Below, piece by piece: positions 46,345 through 58,575 of a stretch of DNA of 64,000 nucleotides. The DNA lies in assembly GCA_018398815.1 (NCBI GenBank), contig CM031601.1, positions 35,120,812-35,184,811 of the forward strand, given 5' to 3'. Position numbers and translations under genes: made by a program. The stretch's first letter is position 1. Every line of letters starts with the position of its first letter. Origin of the DNA: Conus ventricosus. Taxonomy: Eukaryota > Mollusca > Gastropoda > Neogastropoda > Conidae. A model generated the notes under the pieces. That model saw only the letters and a list, made by a program, of their open reading frames with translations. It had not been told where the DNA came from and did not search any database.

Positions 46345-46677
46345 TGGATAGGGGGGCGGCCCTTTAGGTCTATCCCCTTTAGGTCTATTCCTTCAAGGTC
46401 TATTCCCTTTAACTCTATTCCTTCCAGGTCTATTCCCGTTAGGTCTGCTTTATGTCCATTGGTTCGTAAGTGCCGCGAGATCTACTAGGAACACCTTTTT
46501 CTTTTCCTCCGAGGTCTACGTTTCATATCTAATTTCCTATAATAGCCTAAGAGCACAATGTATAATATTTACACATTATAATCTTTATTAATGTTCTCGT
46601 AAAACTAGTGTTTAAAAATGGTTTAAAAACGGAAGTTCCTTCAAGGAAAATTTTGTGTTTTATCTGTTTTACAGGGT

Positions 46678-47221
46678 CTATTGCAGTTTGACTGTGAGAG
46701 CAATTGCGTCCATGTAAGACCAGATGTCTCTGGCACCGTTTCTGAATTGCTGCAGTGTTCTTGCCAGGCGTTCTCCTTTCATTCTTGCAGCTCTTTTTCT
46801 CGGTGGAGGAGCATTTCCCACCTGTAGTAATCGAAATGCAAGTTCTGTCTCAGCTTGTCTCTGCCTCAGGGCAGTAACGAACGCATAAATGTTTGGATGA
46901 GGCGAACCGAATCGTCTCCTGAAGGCAGAATGAAAAGATTCCAAGTGATTGTTAGTGCGAATCCCGTCATTTTCAAAATTCTCAAAATGATTCCAGAGGT
47001 CACGACTGAAGACTGGCCGCACATCATCAAGCCTGGTAGACACCATGTAGTCACACAGCTGTTCGATTCCTGGAACTTCACCTGGCCGCTAATCCATGAA
47101 GTTCCATCCAGTCGTCGTCGATCTCAGCAAGCGGAACCAGAGGCAGCGTCGCCAAGCGTCGAGCAAACGTTTTTACCTCCGGGGAATCGGCGTACGGTAC
47201 CGCAAGTCCCAGAGACTGGAC
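46678..47221 (-). pseudogene. MULE transposase, C-terminal exon
   Basis: After an acceptor-like CCTTTTTAG the - strand reads VQSLGLAVPYADSPEVKTFA and RRLATLPLVPLAEIDDDWME. After a frame break near 47090 comes the third catalytic part, IRTNNHLESFHSAF, whose E is the last acid of the DDE triad. It then runs to the stop at 46678. The order matches the C-terminal half of animal MULE transposases linked to FLYWCH domains. Confidence 0.85.
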
Positions 47222-47329
47222 CTAAAAAGGAATAAGGAACTATCTAAGGGAATGGTGTTTACATATTAAGAAGAAAGAGAGGGAGAGAGCGAGAGACAGG
47301 GAAAGAGGGAGAGAGAGAGAGAGAGAGAG

Positions 47330-47600
47330 TCTTTATTAGCACTCAAGGATATAGATTTAGAGACAGAATGTCTATACGAAGGTGAGAGACGATGTATGAG
47401 AGATAACTACATAAATCGATAGATCGATAGAGAGAGTGTGAGAGAGTGAGAGAAAGAGAAAGACAGAGAGAGAGAGAGTGAGAGAGAGATAGAGTAAATG
47501 ATACCTTTTATCAGTGAAAGTGGCAGAGGAAGAGGGTATGAATGAGAGAGAGAGACACTTGACACTTTGACACTTTGACATTTTATTGTCATTACCTGAA
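47330..47600. repeat. (GA)n-rich stretch and LINE 3' tail
   Basis: GA/GATA-rich to about 47555. Then, on the - strand, GACAATAAAATGTC followed by TGTCAAAG-type repeats at 47585-47556: an AATAAA plus tandem tail marking the 3' end of the LINE. Confidence 0.7.
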
Positions 47601-50600
47601 AGGTCTATTGACAAGGGGTTAGTAACAATGTCTCCGTTTTATCGACAGAGTAATTAATCTTAAATAAACAGCTAAAGATTCAAGAAAATTTGATTAGCAA
47701 CAATATCAATCCGCAATTCTCTTGCACAGCATCATACAACATAACGAAAACCTAACCAAAATGAAAACAAAAAAATGCTCACATTGTAGGAAAAAGAGAT
47801 AAAGAAAAATGCGTATGGTACAAGGTCTCGACCGTCCACAAAAACTAAGATGTCGTACTGACGTAATTTCCAAAAACTCACATATTTTCGAAGTCATCAT
47901 TAAACATTTTCATTACCTGGTTTTGTCTTTAGCTGTATCTGTCGTATTTTTTGTGCTTCAGCAATAAACTTAACAACTGATTTAATTACAGTCTCATCGT
48001 CGGACATTAACAGTGAAGCAACGTCTTTCCTCTTGGTCACGTCTAAATTAAATTTTGCAAATATACATTTTTGCCGCAACTCGTCGTATGCTGAACATTG
48101 GAATAAAAAGTTTTTTTTCGTCATCAATACTGAATCTACAGAAAGGGCATGGTGGTTCTGAGGACGTTCCGGACTGATACCATCTCTTATTCGCATTAAA
48201 TCCAAGTGTACGTAGCCTAAATCTTGCATAATTTACTCTATGCCATTTATGTGTAATAACTTTTAAATATTTTTCGGTTGAAATACGTTTTTAAATGAAA
48301 AAAAAAACCAACTATATTTTTCTTTACTTTCCATATCTGAATGCCAGTTCTGTTTAAAGGAACAAATAAGTCTGTCTTTAAATTCCGCAACAAATTGCTG
48401 TTCATTTCCTACCTCTTGAAATATCCATACAATGCCAAAACCATGTTCCGACAGAACTTTCTTTACTCTGTAAGCCCAATTTTCTTTATCTAACTCTAGC
48501 TGCATAAGCAGCATGTCATACGCTTGCCTACATAATCGTGACTGTGGAAGTCTTAATAATTTCAGCCAATACTTTATACAATAACAAATGTTCTTATATA
48601 TAGTGAGTATCTGCCCGTTTCCCCATACAACAATGTATTTAACGAATGGATTGGCACGTGTAGAAAACGTTTTATGGCATAGGTATGTACTTTTTCGATT
48701 GGCAATTTTCCGCTTAATCCCCACACTTCGGCTGCATATGTTAGTAAGGGTTCTATTTGTGCGTCAAATAGTTTCCAAAATAAGCTACAATCAATACTGT
48801 TAAGTTTTCTTAAAGATCCCAAAATTTCCATGACGCCTTTTTTTGCCTTTTCTGCAAGATTCTTCCCATGTATAATTCAGACTTAGTTTTGTTGAAAAAA
48901 ACATTCCCAAATATTTATATGAGTTGACTATATTAACTTCTGCATTTCCATAACACCATTTTTTCATTCACAGATAAGTGACCACTTATTCTGAATACCA
49001 TGATATTTGTTTTATTTAAATTCACCGTCAAACCTAAGCGATCTGCTTCGTGTTTCAAATTTCTTAACTGGTTTTGTAATCCTATAACAGTCCCAGAAAG
49101 AAGAATAACATCATCAGCAAAGAGTAATAAAAACAGTTCGATAGCTCGAGGAATCAACTGAATACCATGTTTACCATTTCTTGATAATTCTACTGCTAAT
49201 TCGTTTATGAAGAAGGAAAACAACAGGGGACTTAGGAGACATCCTTGCTTTACACGATTTGGGCATTGGAAATAATCTGAATACACGCCTTTCACACGGA
49301 CACACGCAAGCACCGAGTTATAAACACCTCTAACAGCCGTGTATAGTTTACCATTCACACTACTTTTACGCAATACATTCTACAACACATTTCGATTAAC
49401 CGAATCGAAGGCCTTCCTAAAATCTACAAATGCTACACACAGTTTCTTGTTGCCAAGTAAATATTTTTCTACAAGTGAATATAACGTGAATATATGATCC
49501 GTCGTGCTATAATTAGCTCTAAAACCTGCTTGTTCTTTCCGTTATCTTTCCTTTATTTTCAGCCCATTTTGTCAATTGTCTGTTCAAAATAAAAGTATAG
49601 ACTTTACATAGAATACTAGTAAGTGAAACTCTACGATAGTTATCACGGTTGTTAATATCTCCTTTCTTGTGTATTGGAATGATTATAGATTTCGCCCATT
49701 CCAACGGAAATTGTTTATATTGAAAAAGTTGGTTAAATAGTTGAATAAGAAAATCAATTACTGCCTCATTAGCATGTTTCAACATTTCTCCAACAATTTG
49801 TCCGGTCCTGCGCTTTTTCCCGATTTTAGATGTTTAATACCAGCAATAACCTCTTCTTTACTTATAGGATTATTAAACAATGGTTCAACTTCCTCTTCCT
49901 CTTCCCCTTGTTTTCTTCTTGAATTATATCATTGACTGATTCATGGAAAACATTAAAGAAATGAATATGCATTGTTGAATAGAGATTTTGTTATATATAA
50001 AACGTTTTTTATTAACCGATCGTATAATTGACCAAAATGCCCTCGAATCATTACTGAGTCTCTCAACTTCTGTAACCTGTTTTCTTCAAACTCTGCTTCT
50101 TTTGATTTTCTTAACTTGACATATTCTCTTCGTGGTGTCACATAGGCTTCTCTTTTTTCTTTCTTATCTTTAGCCGTTTTACATCTTTGAAATCTCTTGA
50201 GTAACCTTTTGACCTCCTGCTTTTTTTGTGTTCACAATCCGCATCAAACCAGTCATTATGTTTCTTTCTGCTCCATCCCACTGTTCGCACCATGCACGCA
50301 GCAGCTCCACACAAAGCATTAGCGAACTGGTTTAACCCATCATCAACATTAGTAGATAGCGTCTGTGAAGCTTTCTGGACACTGTCTTGAAATGCGTCAC
50401 TGTCAAGCTCATTCTTATATACATTAACATTTTACTCTGACCAAATTATTTTTTCTTCTCCCTGTTGACTCTCATCCCCGATCTTTACTACATTACACAC
50501 ATTTCTCCATGACACTTCCAGTGGTAGGTGCCACAAATCTACATAATCACCAACATGCAAATCAACACTCGACAATAAATCAACATGGATTAAAAAAAAT

Positions 50601-51374
50601 AACCGACCACGCTGCATTTATTGGGGGACACAAAAGTGTACTCTCCTTTTTATCACCATCACAGAAACCATTCAGAATAATCAGATCAAATAAGAAACAG
50701 AAATCTAATAATGATTTACCAAAATTATTAACAATGTCATCTTTGGAAAACGTGTAGAATTTTCTTCATCCATTTCTACACACTCCCCCTCCCACTCATA
50801 GTTAACCATACTTTCGTAATCAGCTTGTTTCTGGCCTGTTCTGGCATTAAGATCCCCATAATCATAAAATAAACTTCATCTTTTTCAAAATGTTGTAACA
50901 ATGTTTCTTCTAAAATTATAATACCATCTTTAACAATTTTATCACTGTACAAAGGGCCTCCTTCCGGAACCACATAGCAGGCAAATAAAACAACATCTTT
51001 ATCTGTTCCAAATACATTCTTGTCAACTTTAATGGCAATAGCATTATCACAATCTAACTTTATTTCAGTTACATTCTTTTCTAGTTGCTTATTTACTAAC
51101 AGTAATACTCCTCCGGAATTCCTGCCATGAAAAGAGAACTTTTTTGCTGCCGCATGAAACTTTATGTAATTCGTAAACACGTTACGAAAATCAAATGAAA
51201 GATCAAGAAATGTTTCGGTGAGGCAAACAAAGTGAAACATATTCACATAATTAACAAAACAAACATCTTTTAATTTGCTGTGCAAATTCTCAACATTATA
51301 ATTAAAAAACATCCACTGGTTTGGATGGTCGAGCCTGTCCTATGGCTTTTTGAAACTGAAGTGTTTTCCCTACA
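47556..51374 (-). pseudogene. LINE ORF2: endonuclease, RT and C-terminal domain (decayed)
   Basis: The - strand order is as follows. Apurinic-type endonuclease at 50776-51312 has YNVENLHSKL, CLTETFLD, NSGGVLLLVNK and a FMIMG block that continues out of frame. RT follows with SIIIPIHKKGDINNRDNYR (49519-49785), a VDFRKAFDSV motif A near 49400-49440, RVKQGCLLSPLLFSFFINEL and the catalytic FADD at 49110-49121. Then NIMVFR, EVWGLSGKLPIEKVHTYAIK (about 48660-48730), FGIVWIFQEVG (48420) and a cysteine/histidine tail at 47900-48229 (FLFQCSAYDELRQKCIF). Several frameshifts are present. I do not assign a clade; the fragment at 29491-31435 looks like the same family. Confidence 0.85.
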
Positions 51375-54300
51375 CTCAAGAGAAGTTCGTTTATATACCT
51401 AGCACTTCTGCACTTGCACACACACACTCTGCCTTACCTGGTCAGTCCAGACTCTGGCTTGGGGGTTTCGTCAGGATTCTCTCCCAAGCCCTTCACTGGC
51501 ATGATTACCAAGTAAGGTCTAGTCTAGGTCACACAGTCTGCGACGCACTCTGTCCAAGCCCAGCTTGCAACTTGCTTCAGAGGGTCAAGCAGCTGGTACA
51601 CTGTCTTTCTGTCAGTGTCCACCTCCGGGCCCAGCAGTGGTACTGTCAAAATCGTCCTAGCCGTTGTGACCATCTATGGCTGTACTGTCGCAGTGCTAGG
51701 GCAAAACTGTCTCCTAAAACCTGGAGGCCCTAACACTGGTCTAACACTAGTGTTAAGTACTGTCACTGTAGTACGATGTAGCTCCCTAGCTAACTACAAG
51801 TTAGCTAGTCCACTCTCTTCAAGGCTTGGCGTTGCTAACTAACAACAAGTTAGCAGGACTGCACTCTTCAGGCTCTCGTGTCGTACTGCCGGAGTTCGTC
51901 TGCTTGTTTACCTGAGTGTCAGTGAACACTTCTCACGCGAGGTGCACTTCCGCTGAGCTCGCCTACGTGCGCAGAAACCGTGCATCACTACACTCCCCCC
52001 GACTTTATGATGAAAGCTTTTTGTCCAGGGGTTGCAGTGAGGAAGGGTGCTCTTCACCTCGCTTGAGCCCATGTCTGATTAGTTTTGATTTGCAGGTCCT
52101 CTGAGAGTGCTTCCTGTTTAGCAGCCGGAGATGCAGAAAGCACCGTGTGCCAACAGGCCCATGGAAACTGATCCATTGCCAGTCTGCGACTTCATCCGGT
52201 AAGGCTATTTCAGCCACTTCGGAGGGTCAGCAGACACCCAAGGTATCACTGCTTGGGCAGGCTCCCTGGCCTCCGGTGCTGGATAGTGTTCCCCACAGTT
52301 TTTTCCCTGTGGGTCCATCCGCGCCACCAGAAGCAGCATGACCGTTCAATGAACCAGGATGGCTGCCGCCTCAGCCGGGCACATCTGGAAGCTACCCCGA
52401 ACCAGCCCCCCGATATACTGGCAAAAAGTGGCCATCGCTTCCCTCTTCCCATCCCGGATGCGTACTTCACCCAGGGCAGACAGAAAACACTGCATTCAGG
52501 GAACCGGAGCAATCACTTCCAGCTACCCGGTGACATGACAAACCAATCCATGGCCTGCCACAATGCCTTGCACACCCCTCAGCATACCATCACAGTCTCT
52601 CTCTCTCTCTCCAGGCACCCTAACAGCAAGCAGAAGGCTCAGGGGACTCCATTTCCACGGGTGCTGGGTACTTCCTCTGCCAGCAGCTCTGCCTCTCTGG
52701 GCTCATATTAGCCGTCAACACCAATAGTGCCTACCAGTGAATGAGAGCCGGCACAGACTTCAGATTTAATGTTTCTGGAACTGGCTCTCCCACATGCTGG
52801 ATAAAAGCCTTCATGGCCTCCTTCTGGCAGTTGGTGAAGACTGTATTGCCCAAGCTGGTGCAGCGCCGCCTGTTGATGAAGTCTACCAGCCTTTCCCAGT
52901 TTCCATATGGCCCCAATAGCCATGCCATTGCCTGTCTAAGTGCCTGTGTCCGACCCTGCAAAACAACCTTTGATGAAGATGGCAACCTTTCATCGAATAT
53001 GCCGGGCAGATGATGGATGAAGGCATGAGCTTTAGGATACCTGTTAGCCTCCCCACACCCAGGAATCAAACACTTCTTGCCCCTCATTTGGGTTTCCTGG
53101 CATGTGGAATAGGCCTCCTTAGCCTTCCTGGATCTGTGGCGATGTACAGACATGTGCTTGGGAGAAGTTCTGGCATCCTGGATCTCAGCAGTAGGGTTTG
53201 AGTCCGTATGTCTTTTCCCTGTTGTGGGCCCTTTGTCAGAGGATTCCCTGTCCCTTTCACTTGATCCTATAAGGCCTGTGTTGGGATCCTCCTGACGCTG
53301 GCTAAACTGCCCAATACCCCTACTGTCCTGAGTATGCCTGGCTGACACTTTTCCAGTGCAACTTGATTTGCCAGCTGTACCTGAAACCTGACTCTGGCAT
53401 CCTGACCTGTTCTCCCTGGTAGTCTTGTCCACATTCATTTTAGAATTGGCCCTGACTGTAGCAATTCGAACAACCTCAGGCTAAGGTTCCTTCAAATTCT
53501 TGCATGGGGTGCTGACTGCCTGGGGCTGGTTGGGTCCTTGTAGTGGTGAAGCACTAGGCATATGTGGCGGATTATTGCCAGTAGCTCCCACTGCCTTGGA
53601 CCGTACCGAAGGTTGCACCTTGGAAATCCTGCCATGGGAGATGGTCCTTACAGCATTGACAGCATCCACCCTCAAGAGAAATTCGTTTATATACCTAGCA
53701 CTTCAGCACTCACACACACGCACTCTCTCTACCTCACCTGGTCAGTCCAGACTCTGGCTTGGGGGTTTCGTCAGGATTCTTTCCCAAGCCCTTCACTGGC
53801 ATGAGCTACCAAGTAAGGTCTGTCACACACAGTCTGCGACACACTCTGTCCAAGCCCAGCTTGCAGCTTGCTTCAGAGGGTCAAGCAGCTGGTACACTGT
53901 CTTTCTGTCAGTGTCCACCTCCGGGCCCAGCAGTGGTACTGTCAAAACCGTCCTAGCCGTTGTAACCGTATACGGCTGTACTGTCGCAGTGCTAGGGCAA
54001 AACTGTCTCCTAAAACCTGGAGGCCCTAACACTGGTCTAACACTAGTGTTACTGTCACTGTAGTACGACGTAGCTCCCTAGCTAACTACAAGTTAGCTAG
54101 TCCGCTGTCCTCAAGGCCTAGCGTCGCTAAACTAACAACAAGTTAGCTGGACCGCACTCTTCAGGCTCTCGTGTCGTACTGCCGGAGTTCGTCTGCTTGT
54201 TTACCTGAATCAGTGAGTGTCAGTGAACACTTCTCACGCGAGGTGCACTTCCGCTGAGCTCGCCTACGTGCTCAGAAACCATGCATCACTACACTCCCCC

Positions 54301-54909
54301 CGACTTTATGATGAAAGCTTTTTGTCCAGGGGTTGCAGTGAGGAAGGGAGCTCTTCACCTCGCTTGAGCCCATGTCTGTTTAGTGTCGATTTGCAGGTCC
54401 TCTGAGAGTGCTTCCTGTGTAGCAGCTGGAGATGCGGAAAGGACTGTGTGCCAACAGGCCCATGGAAACTGATCCATTGCCAATCTGCGACCTCGTCCGG
54501 TAAGGCTATTTCAGCCACTTCGGAGGGTCAGCAGACGCCTAAGGTATCACTGCTTGGGCAGGCTCCCTGGCCTCCGGCGCTGGATAGTGTTCCCCCCAGT
54601 TTTTTCCCTGTGGGTCCATCCACGCCACCAGAAGCAGCACGACCTTTCAATGAACCAGGACGGCTGTCGTCTCAGCCGGGCACATCTGGAAGCTACCCTG
54701 AACCAGCCCCCCCCCCCCCCCCCCCCCCGATATACTGGCAAAAAGTGGCCATCGCTTCCCTCTGCCCATCCTGAATGTGTACGTCACCCGGGGCGGACAG
54801 AAGACACTGCATTCAGGGAACCGGAGCAATTACTTCCAGCTACCCGGTGACATGACAAACCAATCCATGGCCTGCCACAATGCCTTGCACACCCCTCAGC
54901 GTCACTACA
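51370..54909. mobile_element. Nested element with 1.2-kb terminal direct repeats
   Basis: 51375-52582 and 53671-54901 are ~1.2-kb direct repeats (from CTCAAGAGAA to GCACACCCCTCAGC) flanking a 1.09-kb interior. CTACA at 51370-51374 and 54905-54909 may be a 5-bp target duplication. The insertion separates the ORF1-like part from ORF2 of the LINE. The terminal repeats do not start with TG, so LTR identity is uncertain. A C run at 54710-54728 and other small changes distinguish the two copies. Confidence 0.6.
52731..53438 (-). CDS. Hypothetical 235-aa protein inside the nested element
   Basis: An uninterrupted - strand frame with ATG at 53438 and stop at 52731. The first ~110 residues are rich in S, T, Q, R and D and look disordered. 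Then follows CLIPGCGEANRYPKAHAFIH, a C-x4-C...H-x3-H arrangement like a zinc finger, and a helical part (GRTQALRQAMAWLLGPYGNW). I do not recognise the family. It could be a gag-like or DNA-binding protein of the element carrying the 1.2-kb repeats, and it is one of the few long intact frames in the window. Confidence 0.45.
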   Translation of the reverse strand: MNVDKTTRENRSGCQSQVSGTAGKSSCTGKVSARHTQDSRGIGQFSQRQEDPNTGLIGSSERDRESSDKGPTTGKRHTDSNPTAEIQDARTSPKHMSVHRHRSRKAKEAYSTCQETQMRGKKCLIPGCGEANRYPKAHAFIHHLPGIFDERLPSSSKVVLQGRTQALRQAMAWLLGPYGNWERLVDFINRRRCTSLGNTVFTNCQKEAMKAFIQHVGEPVPETLNLKSVPALIHW

Positions 54910-55742
54910 AAACACAAAACGCTTGAACGTAAATTCCTCTCCCTTCTTCCACTACCGCCTGACCCCCCACCCTTCGTTGAAATTGCTGGAGCCTTGCGGG
55001 GCTGGTTTCCAAGATACGCATGCAAGCCCGTCTGCCTGCCAGACACGAGTCCGCTACAAGCTGCACGTGCGTCACTGCCACGATTGTCCCCCGTGTCACA
55101 GCACGGGAATCTCCGCCGCCACTGGCTGACGCATGTTGTCCACCCTCCATGTCGTTTCCTTTGACCACCTGTCCTCCACCCTCACTGCTACTGTCACGCC
55201 GGGCCTCAACCTGGGTGGCACGCATGCCACGGGGTAGGGGGAGGAAGGACTGCCGCTGCCCTTCTCGTGCTGCATGGAGGTGTTGTCCTGGCGGCGAGGG
55301 GACGCCTGTCGTTGATCGAGTGGTGACGGAACACACCCCTCTCCGCAGCTCGAGTGACACGTTGCGGTGTGTTGCCCTTGCACTCACTACTGCCGGCAAC
55401 TTCGGCATATGTGCGGGAGTCTGGAAGTTTGGGGCCAACCACAAGCTTTCCTTTCGAAAAGAATGCCCGTTTCCCTTCCTTTCTGGCACTGACGATGATC
55501 TGGGCCTGCGCTCTGGTCAGATCGTTGGCAACCTTCACACCCCGTTCCCTCAGTTTTTGTCTGGTATCACTGTCAGAGATGATCGACATTTTGTCTTTCC
55601 ATCTACTGAACTTGACGATCATTGGGGTGAGCTGGCCGTCACGTGCATAACCTGTCCGGTGTGCTCGTGCAATTTGGTCGTCATTCCAGTGCTTACGATC
55701 GTCAACACTATTTAGGTTGCTGACTACTGCACTGGCACACAT
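54910..55742 (-). pseudogene. LINE ORF1-like protein (partial)
   Basis: The - strand frame from 55742 (178 codons to 55206) reads DDQIARAHRTGYARDGQLTP, VKFSRWKDKMSI, GVKVANDLTRAQAQII and EGKRAFFSKGKLVV. The pattern R-AHR-x-G ... P-x-I-x-KF-x-R-x-x-K ... DLT ... AR-EGK is that of the nucleic-acid-binding part of L1-type ORF1 proteins. It continues in other frames to 54910, where the nested element begins. It is probably ORF1 of the LINE whose ORF2 resumes at 51374. Confidence 0.65.
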
Positions 55743-55910
55743 ATCAAATGTTTAATTGAGCTGCACTTGAGGGATCCTAAAGATCACTGTTACTGACTTG
55801 TCGTTCCAGACACCTAATTCACACAGTCCTAAATAAGTCAATAGAAAGCAGAAATGTCCGCACCACTTCACATGAGCTGCTATCCAGACGCCATTACCCG
55901 TCGTGCCCCC

Positions 55911-56000
<90 letters not shown>

Positions 56001-56040
56001 TAGAGAGAAAGAGAGTCAGAAGGTGATAGTCTTTGAAACT
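55743..56040. repeat. LINE/intron boundary with (GA)n
   Basis: No coding sequence. About 105 bases of GA repeat at 55914-56018. Confidence 0.9.
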
Positions 56041-56043
56041 TAC

Positions 56044-56894
56044 CTTTCTCCATAAGCTTTGACAATAATGGAAAAAGCACCCTCTGGTATGAGCTCGCAG
56101 GAAGGACGTCCTGACGGCTTGAATGGCAGCTATTTCAAAGTCTGTCTGAACATACTGTGGAGATAATGGTAGATCTCTTTCCTGGCACAATCTCGAGACA
56201 ATGTCAAACAGCCGATTGTAAGTATCCCGACTTTTATTGGGCAGAAGTGCAAACACTACAGGAATTATTTGCCCAAGGAACCGATTGTGTACATTTGTGC
56301 GAATTGGCTGGGTGCGACAGAAAAGGTTCCATCCATGAACAACTCCTGACTCTGGCTTAACTTTGCAAGGTTTTCATCTGTACTGAAGATCAAGATCTTT
56401 TCATCCACCCCATCGTCTGCCAAAAGAAACGGAAATCCATTTATAGTCTCTGTCCAAGAACCTTCCAAGTTTAGATTGGCTCGGGATGTTGGCAACGGTA
56501 GAATCATTTTCCGATGTTCGTTGTATAGCCTGGTTTTTACAGGTGCCAAGCTGGGTGTGGCATTAGCAAGTTCCTCGTCACCTTCGTTCTGGAAAGCTTC
56601 ACTGTACAAACGTTTCACTGGTTGATGGATTCTGTCCCTGGCCTGCACTTTCAGATTGGCTATTTTGCGGTCAGAATTGATTTTTGCAGCATGGGTTTCG
56701 TGGTTATGAATGGCACTGGTCCTTTTTGAAATCTCAGTTGTGTCATTCACTGTCAAAACTGTTGCTGAACATGTCTTTTTATCGATGCATCGCCAGAATG
56801 TATGTGTGGCACTTTTCCTATTCACAGTATATTGGAAATTATCCAGAACAAGGAAACGTCCTCCGCGTGGTGTAGGTATGAATTCGGCTGCCAT
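56044..56894 (-). pseudogene. MULE transposase, N-terminal exon (FLYWCH + DDE start)
   Basis: ATG at 56894. Residues ~1-70 form a FLYWCH-type zinc finger: FQYTVNRKSATHTFWRC, C (KKTC) and a final HNHETH. Then comes the MULE catalytic core: ELFMDGTF (first D), a one-base frame break near 56268, FALLPNKSRDTYNRLF, VQTDFEIAAIQA (second D), and CFFHYCQSLW (C-x2-H). The frame ends at the donor AGAAAG/GTAAGT. This is the transposase acting on the element's terminal repeats. The frame break makes it inactive unless it is a sequencing error. Confidence 0.88.
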
Positions 56895-57614
56895 GACTTC
56901 GTTGCAGTAAAAAGCTTAGATAACATCAGGATTATAGACCGGGGTCACTTTTTTCTTGTTAATGGCCTGGACGAAGTGATAAGTTGTATTCATGTGATGA
57001 GTGAGGTCACAGGCCTGAGAGGTAGGTGAGTACAATTCGACTAAGAAAATCTCGGGATTTTCGAGCGGAGGGAGAGCGGAGACAGTTGTTTTTCTTTAAA
57101 AAGGCCTGGGCCCAGTTCCAAGACGAGCTGACAGCGGTAGTTGGCCACTAAACCACTAGTTAAGTTAAGTTGTATTCATGTGATAAATCAATGTCAAAGG
57201 CCTGAGAGGTAGATGAGTACAATTCGACTAAGAAAAGCTTAAATAACGTCAGGATTATAAAGCCGCACAAGTGCGAATTTTGATATTTAATAGCACACAG
57301 TGAGTTCGTAATTATCATAGTTTTAATTCCCTATTTACTATTTTTAGCAGTAAAGTACCAAAGGTAACCAATCGGCTATACTAAACACTAAAATGCCACC
57401 GGCTTTTAAGAATACACTAAACAGTACGTGAGTAGATTTAAAGGTCCTCTGTTGGCGGTACTGTAATGTCTACTAATAGACTTGGAAGGAATAGACTTTT
57501 TAAAAAAAACACGTAGACTTACAGGGAATAGACTTACGAGGATTTTCATTTTGCGGTGACATCAATGAGTAGATCAACCGGAATAGACCTATAGGTCCCT
57601 CCCCCTGGACAGGG

Positions 57615-58104
57615 CCCGTCAGCACCTAGATTGGACCTGGCGGCTATTGCATGACATCCTGTTGCCGTTGAAAGCCGTTTCTGCACAGGATATGCCGACG
57701 ATCTCGTCCATGTGTTGCGGTACGCTTGGGTAAAACCGATGGGGAGGCCCCAAGATCATGATCTTGGGGTGGGACAGCCTCCACAGACACGTGGGCTTTG
57801 TCATCTTCCAGAATATTGGCCCTGGCCACGGGTAGGCGTGACAGCACAGTACTGTATCCCCAGGATGCTGACATCCCAAGTCGTACTGTGCTGGAGTCAG
57901 GGACGCTACTCATCCCCTACATACGCTTTGATCGTATTCATCAGATTGCTAATGAAAAACAACGGAACAAAGCATCGTTTCGCCAAATTCCTTCAAGGAA
58001 TTGATCGATGTCAGCTTGTTCAATGGAAACTACCAAAAAAAACAGTTGTTGTTGTTTTCTGAAACCAGTTGTTGTTTTTTTCAACCTTCATTTGGTGTTT
58101 ATAT
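57615..58104. other. Unrecognised sequence, right flank of the MULE
   Basis: It joins 46344 when the MULE is taken out. GCCCCAAGATCATGATCTTG near 57748 contains a near-palindrome. The - strand frames 57619-57879 and 57644-57913 show no family I know. Confidence 0.35.
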
Positions 58105-58216
58105 TACACACACGCGCGCGCGCGCACATGCACGGGTGCGCGCGCGCACACACCTCTCTCTCTCTCTCTCTCTCTCTCTGTCCTCTCTCTCTCTCTCTCA
58201 CAGACACACGTGTATA

Positions 58217-58267
<51 letters not shown>

Positions 58268-58348
58268 CTACATCTATGTAAGTATGAATGTTTACATAAA
58301 TATATATATGTGTGTGTGTGTGCGCGCGCGCATATAATATATAGATAG

Positions 58349-58381
<33 letters not shown>

Positions 58382-58391
58382 ACACACACAT

Positions 58392-58489
<98 letters not shown>

Positions 58490-58575
58490 TGAGTGAGAGA
58501 GAGAGAGAGTGTGTGTGTAGCTATCTATCTATCTAAATAGATTGATAAAGATAGATAGGTAGATAGATAGATAGA
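58105..58575. repeat. Compound microsatellite cluster
   Basis: In order: (CA)/(CG)n, (CT)n, (GT)n 58219-58266, (TGTG/CGCG), (CA)n 58351-58390, (TA)n, (TG)n 58416-58470, (GA)n, (GATA/CTAT)n 58519-58577. GT and CA blocks alternate and can fold on one another. Confidence 0.95.

Larger units (their letters stand above)
47222..56043 (-). other. Probable spliceosomal intron in the MULE transposase (8.8 kb with insertions)
   Basis: On the - strand the left exon ends AGAAAG/GTAAGT (donor at 56043-56038) and the right exon begins after TTTTTAG (acceptor ending at 47222). Splicing joins LWRK to VQSLGL, as expected for the family. (GA)n tracts lie at both ends of the intron (47275-47330 and 55914-56018), and a LINE occupies most of the rest. 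Confidence 0.6.
46345..57614 (-). mobile_element. Mutator-like (MULE) transposon with 9-bp target duplication
   Basis: Flanks TGGATAGGG (46345-46353) and TGGACAGGG (57606-57614) form a 9-bp duplication with one mismatch, the length expected for MULEs. The ends are inverted: left GGGCGGCCCTTTAGGTCTAT, right (complement) GGGGGAGGGACCTATAGGTC. Both subterminal regions carry several AGGTCTATTCC repeats (46368-46450; complement at 57465-57595). The transposase is in two parts on the - strand (56894-56044 and 47221-46678), separated by an intron with nested elements. Confidence 0.8.

Noticed and set aside
46678..57605. Host domestication of the MULE transposase because it has an intron
   Set aside because: The 9-bp target duplication, terminal repeats, frame breaks and nested insertions indicate a decaying transposon, not a maintained gene.
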